Part shown: positions 1-8,332 of the stretch, in pieces | How the letters are laid out: each line of letters starts with the position of its first letter | Position numbering within the stretch: position 1 is the stretch's first letter | Assembly (NCBI RefSeq): GCF_049852125.1 | Contig: NZ_CP187532.1 | Location: forward strand, 930,001-994,000 | Reading direction: 5' to 3' | Source of the DNA: Senimuribacter sp049852125 | GTDB taxonomy: Bacteria > Bacillota > Clostridia > Peptostreptococcales > Anaerovoracaceae | Length of the DNA: 64,000 nucleotides | Position numbers and translations under genes: made by a program | The notes under the pieces: generated by a model | What the model was told of the DNA's origin: nothing | The model's database searches: none | The model's input: the letters and a program-made list of their open reading frames with translations, nothing else

Positions 1-270
1 CATTGCCTGAGAAACATTATGCCGTCCATGCTGGTGGTCATGGCGATTGCCGTACCGCATATTTTGGGAGGCACTTATGTCGTGGAATCGGTCTTCTCCT
101 ATCCGGGTTTGGGGACGCTTAGCTTTGAATCGGCTATGTATCAGGATTATAACATGCTCATGGCTCTCTGTATGTTGACCGGAGCGGCAGTGGTGATTTG
201 TAATTTAGTTGCCCAGCTTATAGGAGAGTTTATTGATCCTCGTATGCAGCGGGAGGAGGCGGAGATATGA
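1..270 (+). CDS. ABC importer permease, DppB/OppB type (5' truncated by window edge)
   Basis: This is the C-terminal ~89 residues of an inner-membrane permease of a peptide/nickel-type ABC importer; the frame is open from base 1, so the true start lies upstream. The visible part begins with the end of the EAA-type loop (LRNIMPSML), which contacts the ATPase. It then has the 'G..VVESVFSYPGLG' segment typical of BPD_transp_1 permeases, a hydrophobic helix, and the short cytoplasmic tail 'IDPRM' that commonly ends DppB/OppB proteins. Its stop overlaps the next permease gene by four bases, the usual coupling for the two permease halves. Family is clear; the transported substrate is not. Confidence 0.9.
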   Translation, partial: HCLRNIMPSMLVVMAIAVPHILGGTYVVESVFSYPGLGTLSFESAMYQDYNMLMALCMLTGAAVVICNLVAQLIGEFIDPRMQREEAEI

Positions 271-1088
271 AACGAGAAAAAAGATTTCCGAAAGCAGCCT
301 TTACGGCGCTGATCATCATTATCTTAGCCAGTACGTTTGCTGGATTGATTGCTCCTTATTCTCCGGATTTGATGGATTCCTCTGCGGTGAATTTGCCGCC
401 GGGCGGCGGACATCTTCTTGGCACGGACAGTATGGGCCGAGATCTTTTGACTATGCTTCTTTATGGAGGGAGATATTCCATCGCGATTGGCTTTATCAGC
501 GCGCTGATTTCTACAGCCATAGCCGTAATATATGGAGTAGTCAGCGGAATCGCCCCCCGTGTTGTTGATGATCTGCTGATGCGTTTTTCTGAGCTGCTGC
601 TCAGTATTCCTTCTATTTTACTTATCATTTTTTTACAGGCGCTTTGGGGAAATCCTTCCTGGCTCAGCCTTTCCGTGATTATCGGCATAACGGGCTGGCC
701 TAATATATCGAAGATTGTCAGAAGTGAAGTTCGCCAGATTGGAGAAAGCGACTATATTTTGGCTGCGCGAACGATGGAAGGCGGTTTTTGGTATGTATTG
801 CGGCGGCATCTGCTGCCGAACTTTATATCTTCCATCATGTTTATGGTGGTGACTAACATAGGACAGGCTATGATTACTGAATCTACCCTGAGCTTTTTGG
901 GGCTGGGGCTGCCGTTAACAACAGTTTCCTGGGGCAGTCTGCTGTCGATGTCGCAGGAAGTGCTTTTGACCGGGTGCTGGTGGCTGATTCTGATACCGGG
1001 CGTCGTACTGATCGTCACCCTGGTATGCGTCACGGAACTGGGGGAGTATGTAAGGAAAAAGAATAATCGTATGCATAGCAATTTATAA
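267..1088 (+). CDS. ABC importer permease, DppC/OppC type
   Basis: Second permease subunit (273 residues) of the same importer. It has an N-terminal transmembrane helix, an extracytoplasmic 'LGTDSMGRDLLTMLLYGGR' stretch diagnostic of DppC/OppC proteins, and a BPD_transp_1 core with the EAA-like loop (about residues 155-190, 'AARTMEGGFWYVLRRHLLPNF') for docking to the ATPase. The length is normal for the family. The start ATG overlaps the upstream stop (ATGA), so translation of the two halves is coupled. With the lipoprotein and ATPase that follow it forms a complete uptake system for a peptide, nickel-chelate or similar small solute; the sequence alone does not decide which. Confidence 0.93.
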   Translation: MKREKRFPKAAFTALIIIILASTFAGLIAPYSPDLMDSSAVNLPPGGGHLLGTDSMGRDLLTMLLYGGRYSIAIGFISALISTAIAVIYGVVSGIAPRVVDDLLMRFSELLLSIPSILLIIFLQALWGNPSWLSLSVIIGITGWPNISKIVRSEVRQIGESDYILAARTMEGGFWYVLRRHLLPNFISSIMFMVVTNIGQAMITESTLSFLGLGLPLTTVSWGSLLSMSQEVLLTGCWWLILIPGVVLIVTLVCVTELGEYVRKKNNRMHSNL

Positions 1089-1101
1089 GGAGATAGAAGA
1101 C

Positions 1102-2646
1102 ATGAGAAAAAGAGCTTTCATGATTATGGTGCTGGTTTTCGTATTGATTTTAACTGGATGCGGCGCAAAGGGCGGTGAGGCGGACAGTTCTGACAATACT
1201 TTGATTTATGGCAGTCAGGATTATACCGCGATAAATCCGGCGCTTTATGAGCATGGGGAGATCAACGCCCTGATTTTCGCCGGACTGACTGCACATAATG
1301 CAGAGAATAAGGTTGTTCCTGGATTAGCGGAGAGCTGGGAGTTTGATGAGAGCAGTTTGACGTATACCTTTAAGCTGAGAGACGGTTTGAAGTTTCATGA
1401 CGGAGAGCCTTTGACCAGTGAGGATGTAAAGTATACACTGGAGGCCATATTGAATCCGGAAAATCAATCAGAAATCGTATCTAATTATACGGATATTGAA
1501 GATATCGCTTGTCCTGATGAATTGACAGTGAAAATCAAACTGCGTCAGGTTAACGTGGCGTTTCCAGATTATATGACGATCGGTATTTTGCCAAAGCATT
1601 TGTTGGAGGGAGAGGATCTGGCTACATGCGACTTTAATCAAAATCCAGTAGGTGCAGGTCCGTATAGGCTGACTGCATGGGATCCGGGACAGAGTATTAC
1701 GCTGGATAAGTTTGAAGACTATTACGATGGAGAAGTCAATATTGAAAAGGTGATTTTTAAGATTGTTCCGGACACAGATGCTAAAGCGATGCAGCTTAAG
1801 TCTGGCGATATAGATATGGCGCAGATTACGGCGAAGACGGCCGGGGATATTGAAAAGAGTGGTGAATTCAATGTATATCGTATGGAGACGGCTGATTACC
1901 GGGCAATCGCTTATAACTTTGCCGGAAGTCCTTTATTCAAAGAGTATCCGGAACTCTCAAATATTCTCAGCTACGCTATCGATCGAGACGCTGTGATCGA
2001 GAGTGTACTGCTTGGCGAGGGACAAAAGGCATATTCTCCGATTCAGAAGAACCGCTATAACAAGGAGGACATAGAAAAATTTGAATATGATCCGCAGAAA
2101 TGTCAGGAACTGCTGGAAAAGGACGGATGGAAAAAGAATAGCGTCGGCTTCTATGAAAAGGATGGGATGGAGCTTAGTTTTGTAATTTCGGCTATGGCGG
2201 ATGATCAGGTTCGCGTGGATATGGCAAAGATGTGCGCCAATCAATTACAGCAGGTCGGAGTCAATGCTGCGGCTGAGGCGAAACCATCTCTTGACTGGGC
2301 CGGCCAGGATTGTTGTATTATCGGATGGGGAAGTCCTTTTGACGCCGATGATCATACTTATAAGGTTTTTTCTTCCGATGCAGGAGACAATTATACAGGT
2401 TATGGTAACAAAGCTGTAGATAAAATACTGGCAAAGGCAAGGCATACGGAAGACGGGGATGAGCGCGCTTCATTGTATGGGGAATTTCAGACAGTGATGA
2501 CTGAAAATATGCCATATACCTTTATCGCTTATGTAGATGCTGATTACGCGGTGAAGAAGAATATCCGTGGCCTTACGGAAAAAACAGTTCTGGGGCATCA
2601 CGGAGTAGGCGTGTTCTGGAATATTGCGAAGTGGAGTATAGAATAG
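1102..2646 (+). CDS. ABC importer substrate-binding lipoprotein (SBP_bac_5)
   Basis: Solute receptor of the importer, 514 residues, anchored outside the membrane. The N-terminus is a lipoprotein signal: basic start, hydrophobic core and the lipobox LTGC with Cys20 as the lipidation site. The mature part shows family-5 receptor features: 'GLTAHNAENKVVPGLAESWE', 'LRDGLKFHDGEPLTSEDVKYTLE' and 'NPVGAGPYRLTAWDPGQS'. These are typical of DppA/OppA/NikA-like proteins. A good ribosome site (AAGGAG) precedes the ATG 13 bases after the permease stop. Ligand specificity (peptides, nickel, opines) cannot be read from the sequence. Confidence 0.93.
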   Translation: MRKRAFMIMVLVFVLILTGCGAKGGEADSSDNTLIYGSQDYTAINPALYEHGEINALIFAGLTAHNAENKVVPGLAESWEFDESSLTYTFKLRDGLKFHDGEPLTSEDVKYTLEAILNPENQSEIVSNYTDIEDIACPDELTVKIKLRQVNVAFPDYMTIGILPKHLLEGEDLATCDFNQNPVGAGPYRLTAWDPGQSITLDKFEDYYDGEVNIEKVIFKIVPDTDAKAMQLKSGDIDMAQITAKTAGDIEKSGEFNVYRMETADYRAIAYNFAGSPLFKEYPELSNILSYAIDRDAVIESVLLGEGQKAYSPIQKNRYNKEDIEKFEYDPQKCQELLEKDGWKKNSVGFYEKDGMELSFVISAMADDQVRVDMAKMCANQLQQVGVNAAAEAKPSLDWAGQDCCIIGWGSPFDADDHTYKVFSSDAGDNYTGYGNKAVDKILAKARHTEDGDERASLYGEFQTVMTENMPYTFIAYVDADYAVKKNIRGLTEKTVLGHHGVGVFWNIAKWSIE

Positions 2647-2650
2647 TCAT

Positions 2651-4177
2651 ATGAAACAGATTCTGTCGGTAGAAAATTTGAAATTATCTTTTCGAGGCTC
2701 ACAGGGCAATGTTTCTGCGCTTCGAGGTGTAAGTCTGCAAGTGAACGCAGGTGAAACCCTGGCTTTGGTAGGTGAATCCGGCTGCGGAAAAACGGCGCTT
2801 TGCAGAGCTGTTATGATGCTGCACAGTCAACATGCGGTCATAGAGGACGGCCGCATTTTGCTCTGTGGCAGGAATGTTTCTGTGATGAATGAGGCAGAGC
2901 TGGTAAAAGTCAGGGGAAGGGATGCAGCCATGGTTTTTCAGGATCCGATGACCTCTCTCAATCCTACACTGTCCATAGGCAGGCAGATTATGGAGCCGGT
3001 TTTGCTGCATCAAAGAGTATCTCGTGAAGAAGCGAAGAAAGAAGCGCTGCGCTTATTGGAGTTAGTGGGGATCCCACAGCCGGATATTCGATTCGGTCAG
3101 TATCCTCATCATTTTTCCGGAGGTATGCGCCAGCGGGCCGCTATTGCGATTGCGTTAGCAGCGAAACCGAAACTTCTGATAGCTGATGAGCCTACTACGG
3201 CGCTGGACATAGACACCCAGGAAAAAATCATGGAGCTGCTCTGCTCTTTAAGCGCCGACGCGGAACGCGCTATGATTATGGTAACCCATGATCTCGGACT
3301 GGCAGAGCAGATTGCTGACCGTATTGCCGTGATGAAGGATGGTTGTATCGTGGAACTTGGGACGACAGAGGAGATATTTTCCACGCCGCGGCACGCGTAT
3401 ACGAAGGAACTCTTGCGGTATGCCCGCTATGGCAAAGGCGGAAGCCATTATCACGGCGCGATTGGAGACGGATGCCGGAGACGAGCCTGGATAGACGGAA
3501 AGCTGTTGCCAGAGGGAAAGACGCCGGACGGACACCCTTTGCCTGAGAAGGAAAGCTTGCTTGAAATCACAGGTTTGACGAAAAGGTTTCGTTTAGGAAA
3601 GAGAAAGGCGCTTACGGCGCTGAACGATTTTTCACTGACGGTTAAGAGAGGAGAAATCGTAGGAGTTGTAGGACCTTCTGGCTGCGGAAAGTCTACGTTA
3701 GCGCGATGCGTAATGGGAATTTATAAGCCGGACGGCGGATGGATTCGATTGAGCGAGGGTTGCCGAAAGCAGATGATTTTTCAGGATTCGGTGTCAGCAT
3801 TTAATCCTCGAATGCGGATTTTTGATATTATCGCGGAGCCTCTGGTTATAAAAAAGTCGTATGGCAGCAAGGCGCGGCTTTCGGAGAAGGTGTACGATTT
3901 GATGGAACAGGTGGGGCTTGAGAGAGAGCTGGCTCTGCGCTATCCTTATGACGTGTCGGGCGGGCAGCGTCAGAGAGCGGCGATTGCCAGGGCTTTGATT
4001 ACAGATCCGGATTTGTTGGTGGCCGATGAACCCATTGCATCGTTGGATGTGTCTATTCAATCTCAGATCATCCATTTGTTAAAAAAGCTTCACGATGAAC
4101 GGGAACTGACCATTCTGCTTATTTCTCACGATCTGCCGATGGTGGAACATATCAGCGACAGAATTGTGGAAATGTGA
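2651..4177 (+). CDS. Fused double ABC ATPase of peptide/nickel-type importer (DppD-DppF fusion)
   Basis: Energises the upstream importer. One 508-residue chain carries two complete ABC cassettes. Domain 1 (about 1-260) has Walker A GESGCGKT, signature FSGGMRQR and Walker B LLIADEPTTALD. Domain 2 (about 300-508) has Walker A GPSGCGKST, signature VSGGQRQR and Walker B LLVADEPIASLD. In most systems these are separate DppD and DppF proteins. The chain stops directly after the H-loop region (ISHDLPMVEHISDRIVEM), so the second half lacks the C-terminal tail (oligo_HPY-like) that normally follows. This could be a natural short form or a late truncation. The ribosome site is weak, which suggests coupling to the lipoprotein gene. 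Confidence 0.9.
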   Translation: MKQILSVENLKLSFRGSQGNVSALRGVSLQVNAGETLALVGESGCGKTALCRAVMMLHSQHAVIEDGRILLCGRNVSVMNEAELVKVRGRDAAMVFQDPMTSLNPTLSIGRQIMEPVLLHQRVSREEAKKEALRLLELVGIPQPDIRFGQYPHHFSGGMRQRAAIAIALAAKPKLLIADEPTTALDIDTQEKIMELLCSLSADAERAMIMVTHDLGLAEQIADRIAVMKDGCIVELGTTEEIFSTPRHAYTKELLRYARYGKGGSHYHGAIGDGCRRRAWIDGKLLPEGKTPDGHPLPEKESLLEITGLTKRFRLGKRKALTALNDFSLTVKRGEIVGVVGPSGCGKSTLARCVMGIYKPDGGWIRLSEGCRKQMIFQDSVSAFNPRMRIFDIIAEPLVIKKSYGSKARLSEKVYDLMEQVGLERELALRYPYDVSGGQRQRAAIARALITDPDLLVADEPIASLDVSIQSQIIHLLKKLHDERELTILLISHDLPMVEHISDRIVEM

Positions 4178-4248
4178 TGGAGATAGTATATTCTCACGCG
4201 GCGCAGCGCATGCTAATAGTATGCATTACTAAGCGAGGGGATGATGAA

Positions 4249-4680
4249 ATGAAAGAGGATAGTGTCAGATTACTGCGAGAGGTTAATGAAGGCTGTAAAA
4301 CGGCGATGGATAGCTTTAAGCAAATAAAGGAATTTGTCGCCGAGGGCGCGTTGGGGCAGCTCATCGATGAGTATGACAGGCAGCATCAGGAAATTGGGCT
4401 GCTGTGTAAACGGCTTTTGGCGGAAGCGGGTGAGGAAGGTAAAGAACCCGGCGCTATGGCGAAAGCGATGATGCGGCTTATGACAGAGTTTAAGATGATG
4501 ACTGAACAGGAGGACAGTAAGGCCGCAGAAATTCTGTTAGACGGATGCCACGCGGGAATCAAATCTCTGGGTAGGCTTTTGCGGCAGTACCCGACGGCAG
4601 GGTTGGAAGAAAAATCCATAGCTGAACGGTTAATTGATATAGAATTAGATCTGTATAAAAAGCTGTTGGCCTTTTTATAG
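4249..4680 (+). CDS. Small helical protein of unknown family
   Basis: Predicted 143-residue soluble protein, almost entirely charged amphipathic helix, with no signal peptide or membrane segment. I place the start at the ATG at 4249 because a GAGGGG ribosome site lies about nine bases upstream; a longer frame from 4174 would overlap the ATPase stop but adds an unconvincing N-terminus. Segments such as 'EYDRQHQEIGLLCKRLLAE' and 'EQEDSKAAEILLDGCHAG' suggest a four-helix bundle, the general shape of DUF892/ferritin-like or DUF2383-like proteins, but I do not recognise the family. It ends in front of a strong terminator, so it is the last gene of the importer transcript unless it has its own promoter. 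Confidence 0.7.
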   Translation: MKEDSVRLLREVNEGCKTAMDSFKQIKEFVAEGALGQLIDEYDRQHQEIGLLCKRLLAEAGEEGKEPGAMAKAMMRLMTEFKMMTEQEDSKAAEILLDGCHAGIKSLGRLLRQYPTAGLEEKSIAERLIDIELDLYKKLLAFL

Positions 4681-4696
4681 GGACTGGAGGTTTTAC

Positions 4697-4747
4697 GCCA
4701 ATTTCCTTAACACGAATCGTGATGTGCTAAGAGAATTGGCTTTTTTT
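4697..4747 (+). terminator. Intrinsic terminator after the importer operon
   Basis: A stem of about 17 pairs (GCCAATTTCCTTAACAC against GTGCTAAGAGAATTGGC, two mismatches) with a ten-base loop is followed by seven T residues. It closes the plus-strand unit ending at 4680. Confidence 0.9.
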
Positions 4748-4792
4748 CTGATTCTTTTACTTTGTTTCAAGGCCAGCAGCGTTCAACGCGGT

Positions 4793-4835
4793 TAAAAAAC
4801 AGCCGGCTTGACGGTTCTTTCCCGACAGGCCGGCT
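4793..4835 (-). terminator. Intrinsic terminator of the GH25 muramidase gene
   Basis: Read on the minus strand, a GC-rich stem (AGCCGGCCTGTCGG paired with CCGTCAAGCCGGCT, loop of about seven bases, two mismatches) is followed by a T-rich stretch. It lies just past the stop of the muramidase gene at 4850, back to back with the plus-strand terminator. Confidence 0.85.
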
Positions 4836-4849
4836 GCTGCAGTTCTATT

Positions 4850-7297
4850 CTATTGGGCTGTACGAATCGCTTTTGTGGACCATTGCGTATAATACTTTTC
4901 GCCGTTTATGACTCGAACGCCCCGTACTTTATAGTAATAACGAGTACCTTTAATGAGATCTTTTGTATTTTTATAGGTAAGCTTTGTTCCATCTGTTGTG
5001 GTGAAGAACGCCTTAGCACCGTAGCCCTCGCTCTTTTTCAGAGAACGAAAAACTTCAAAATAATCAACCTTATAGCCATAGGATTTTTGCCATTTAACAG
5101 TGATAGCGCCGGGTACGGCAGTAGAGGACGCTTTAAGTGTAGTTGCTTCTACTCCCTGTATGATCCGCGAATCATCTGAGGCAGCGGATACTGTGGACGG
5201 ATTGTAGGTTCGATTAGCCAAATTGGACCACTGGGTGTAAACCGTTTCTCCGTCTATGTTTCTGACGCCTCTGATTTTGTAATAATAGCGAACACCCTTG
5301 GTCAGAGCCTTGTTGTTCTTATACGTAGAGGCAGTTCCTGTTTTAGAGGAATAAAACGGCGTATCCTCAAATCCAGTTTTGCTGACTGCACGGAAGACTT
5401 CATAGTAATCTACCTTGTAGCCGGCGGACTTTTTCCACGAAAGCCTGATGAAGCCGGAGCCTAATTCCGAAGAAGCTTTTATCGTAGTATTTTCCACGCC
5501 TTTTTTAATGCGCTCGTTGGCGCTTTCGGTAACGGTAACAGTTATCTTTTTCGTAGCTGCCGAGTAATCATCGGTTTCAGCGCATTTGATTGTAATGGTG
5601 ACAGTACCGGTTTTTCCTTTTAAGGTAACGTACCCTTTGCTGCTGACAGAAGCTATAGTTGTATCGCTGCTGCTGTAGGTCAGTTTGCCCCCGTTTGTAG
5701 ACGCGTTTAGATCAAAACCGCTGTCATCCGTTGTCTTATTATACTGGTCTGCGCTGGCGCTGATAGAAGCAACGGGCTTTTCATCTGCTTTTACGGTAAT
5801 TTTGATGTCCTTGGACGCTTTTTCATAGTTTTTGGTTTCCGGACTGGTTACAGTAATGTAAACAACGCCGGTTTTACCCTGCAGGGATACCTTTCCGCTA
5901 CTGTTTACAGTTGCGATAGCTGGATCGCTGGACTTATAGGTTAATTCAGCGCCGCTACTGCACTTGGCGTTCAGCGTCCAATCAGGCCTGCTGACTGTTC
6001 TGGAGTAAGCGCTGTAGCCTGTAAAGGTAGGCGTAGCTTTGTTGATTTTGAACGTCTGGGTAAACGATCCGTGGAAGTTCCGCATGCCCGTAATTTTTAC
6101 CTTTGCTGTGCCGGCATTTGTGTTATTAGAATAGCTGACCTTATAGTCCAGGTTTTTTTTCAGGGTAGTGCTCTTATATTTAACTGTCACGCTTGGCTTT
6201 TTAGCTGAACCAGTGTATTTTTGATCTGCGATTGCGTTGACAGTTCCGCCGTCTGCGATGTCAGTAGTGGTAATAGTAAACGGCACCAGCTTTGTATTAG
6301 AGTACGCGCCCTTTCCTCGAACCATGGCATAGCCTGTCCCGGCGAGAACGTTTTTGATATAGTAATAGTCGTAGTCAACGCCCTTGGTCAGGGTTTTTCC
6401 GTTATATGTAGCAGTGATAATCGGCTGCTTCTTATACTTGGTATAAGGATATGACGTTCTGCTCAAAGAAACAGAGACGTCTTTCATGGAGATTGTTCCT
6501 TCCTTGGTCTTTTCAGCTTTGTTGTCATAGTACCAGAAATTACAATCGATGCTGCCGGTAGTACCTGTTACTTTCCCACTGGAAGTGTACTGCCAGAATT
6601 CATATGGACGGGCATAGCTGTTACTATCGGAGTACTGTGCCATCCAAACCTTGTATTTATTATCGATCAGGTTCATATTCAGCTTATAGGCATTTGAAAA
6701 GTCCGGACACATCATGTTTCGATAGGAGTAGAACATAGGTGTGTAGCCTGCGTCGGATTTTGCGATGACATTGAGAAAAGCCAGCGAATTGGAAGTCAAT
6801 TTCGTACGTTTCTGTGCCGTTGTACCTGCGTTGTCATAGGCCGTTTTCAGTCTGCCGGCATATTCGCAGTCGTAGACTACGGGCAGGTCCAGCTTGCGGC
6901 CGTCTAAGGTGTCTAAAACGAACTGTGCTTCCTTCTGCGCTTCGCTGATAGTAGTCGCGCAGGAGTAATAATATACGCCGACCATGACGCCGTTTGCTCT
7001 GGCTTCTTTATAATTTTGCTCAAAATAGCTGTCTATGTTACGGCGAAAAGGAGAGTCCAAACCGGTATAGCCGATACGGATAAAAGCGTAGTCGATTCCC
7101 TGCCGTTTAACCTTTCCCCAGTCGATGTCTTCTTGCCATACCGATACGTCGATACCGTCGATCACGATGCAGTTGCTGAATTTAGACGGGTGAGAATAGG
7201 TTTCTGAGTCTACTACTGCATTGCTGGCAAAGGCCATAGTACACGTGGCAAAAAGAGCTGCCATGGTGATAGCGATTGTTAGTAATGTTTTCTTCAT
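4850..7297 (-). CDS. Secreted GH25 muramidase with repeated Ig-like and FN3-like modules
   Basis: Predicted exported cell-wall hydrolase of 815 residues cleaving the MurNAc-GlcNAc bond. Residues 1-24 form a signal peptide ending AFA. The glycosidase family 25 domain spans about 43-245; its active-site acids are visible as Asp50 in 'GIDVSVWQ' and the DxE pair Asp143/Glu145 in 'VVYDCEY'. Then come two modules of the 'YTGSAKKPSVTVKYKSTTL' type common in clostridial surface proteins, two Big_2-like modules ('YKSSDPAIATVNSSGKVSL') and two C-terminal fibronectin-like modules ('GYKVDYYEVFR', 'GVRYYYKIRGVR'). The modules are pairwise duplicates. No LPXTG motif or SLH domain is present, so attachment, if any, is non-covalent. 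AGGAGAG precedes the ATG. Confidence 0.93.
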   Translation of the reverse strand: MKKTLLTIAITMAALFATCTMAFASNAVVDSETYSHPSKFSNCIVIDGIDVSVWQEDIDWGKVKRQGIDYAFIRIGYTGLDSPFRRNIDSYFEQNYKEARANGVMVGVYYYSCATTISEAQKEAQFVLDTLDGRKLDLPVVYDCEYAGRLKTAYDNAGTTAQKRTKLTSNSLAFLNVIAKSDAGYTPMFYSYRNMMCPDFSNAYKLNMNLIDNKYKVWMAQYSDSNSYARPYEFWQYTSSGKVTGTTGSIDCNFWYYDNKAEKTKEGTISMKDVSVSLSRTSYPYTKYKKQPIITATYNGKTLTKGVDYDYYYIKNVLAGTGYAMVRGKGAYSNTKLVPFTITTTDIADGGTVNAIADQKYTGSAKKPSVTVKYKSTTLKKNLDYKVSYSNNTNAGTAKVKITGMRNFHGSFTQTFKINKATPTFTGYSAYSRTVSRPDWTLNAKCSSGAELTYKSSDPAIATVNSSGKVSLQGKTGVVYITVTSPETKNYEKASKDIKITVKADEKPVASISASADQYNKTTDDSGFDLNASTNGGKLTYSSSDTTIASVSSKGYVTLKGKTGTVTITIKCAETDDYSAATKKITVTVTESANERIKKGVENTTIKASSELGSGFIRLSWKKSAGYKVDYYEVFRAVSKTGFEDTPFYSSKTGTASTYKNNKALTKGVRYYYKIRGVRNIDGETVYTQWSNLANRTYNPSTVSAASDDSRIIQGVEATTLKASSTAVPGAITVKWQKSYGYKVDYFEVFRSLKKSEGYGAKAFFTTTDGTKLTYKNTKDLIKGTRYYYKVRGVRVINGEKYYTQWSTKAIRTAQ

Positions 7298-7423
7298 TTT
7301 TTCTCTCCTGTAATTGTGTGCTGTGTCTAATCCTTCCCCTTTATAATCTCTTTTCCCTTGTATATGGTAACAAGATCATGAAGAATTTGTCAACCTTTCG
7401 CAAGTAATTTTCACAAATACTTC

Positions 7424-7452
7424 TTGAAACTGTCATATATTTGGTATATCAT
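7424..7452 (+). promoter_or_regulatory. Sigma-A promoter giving a nearly leaderless DUF5685 mRNA
   Basis: TTGAAA (7424-7429) and TATCAT (7447-7452) are separated by 17 bases. Expected transcription start is about 7459, only a few bases before the ATG at 7463, and no Shine-Dalgarno site precedes that ATG. Confidence 0.5.
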
Positions 7453-7462
7453 CAAAAGTATT

Positions 7463-8332
7463 ATGTTAGGCTACGTAACTGTTGACAAAAATGAATTAAA
7501 AGTCCGCGAATGGGATGTCTACCAGGGATATTATTGCGGTATGTGCAAGTCTATTTCCCGGCGAGTAGGGCAGCTTCCCCGCATGGTACTCAGCTTCGAT
7601 TGCGTTTTTCTGGCGCTGATCCTGGAAAGTCTGTCAGAAAATGCGGAACAGATTTCTAAAGAACATTGTATCATGCATCATTTGGAGAAAAAACCGGTAG
7701 TTTTTGGAAGCGAGGCTTTGGACTATGCCGCTGATGTTATGGTCATTCTGGCATACCACAAATTCCGAGATGACTGGCAGGACGAACAAAAAATCTCCGC
7801 GTTAGCGGGACGTATGGCATTGGCATTGGCATATGGCAGGATCAAAGGGTGCCGGCCGAAGGTTTGCGCCGCGGTGGAGGATGGTCTCAACCGTTTGTCC
7901 GCGATGGAAAAGGAACAATGTGCGATGATAGATTTAGTCTGTGACGTCTTCGGGGAAATTCTGGCGGCATTATTTTCTGGATATAGGTTTTCCTGTTCAA
8001 CTGAAGACAAAGCAGTTGAAGAATCTTTCCAAACAAGGGAGCGGATCTTGGAGCATCTGGGACGTCACGTGGGACGATGGATCTATGTGATTGACGCTTT
8101 GGACGATATGGAGAAGGACAGAGAATCAGGAGCGTATAATCCACTTCTTTTACGCAAAGATGGTCTTGTCGGAATTGAAGATATGCTATATAATGAACTT
8201 GCAGAGATTACCAAAGCTTATGATCTTTTGGAAATAAAGAAAAATCAGGGAATTTTGGAGAATATTCTCTTTATTGGTTTACGTGGACAAACGGATCGCA
8301 TTTTGGCAGAAAGGATGAAGGAACATGAATAA
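7463..8332 (+). CDS. DUF5685 family protein
   Basis: Protein of 289 residues without known activity. The N-terminus 'MLGYVTVDKNELKVREWDVY' followed by 'CGMCKSISRRVGQLPRMVLS' matches the DUF5685 pattern as I know it, including the conserved CxxC at the end of the first helix. The rest is mostly helical with several Cys, His and Asp residues ('HHLEKKP', 'YVIDALDDMEKDRESGAYNP') reminiscent of a helical metal- or diphosphate-binding fold; that last point is inference. A start further upstream (TTG at 7424) is less likely because it would overlap the promoter and prepend a non-conserved segment. The last bases overlap the J-domain gene, indicating co-expression. Confidence 0.82.
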   Translation: MLGYVTVDKNELKVREWDVYQGYYCGMCKSISRRVGQLPRMVLSFDCVFLALILESLSENAEQISKEHCIMHHLEKKPVVFGSEALDYAADVMVILAYHKFRDDWQDEQKISALAGRMALALAYGRIKGCRPKVCAAVEDGLNRLSAMEKEQCAMIDLVCDVFGEILAALFSGYRFSCSTEDKAVEESFQTRERILEHLGRHVGRWIYVIDALDDMEKDRESGAYNPLLLRKDGLVGIEDMLYNELAEITKAYDLLEIKKNQGILENILFIGLRGQTDRILAERMKEHE

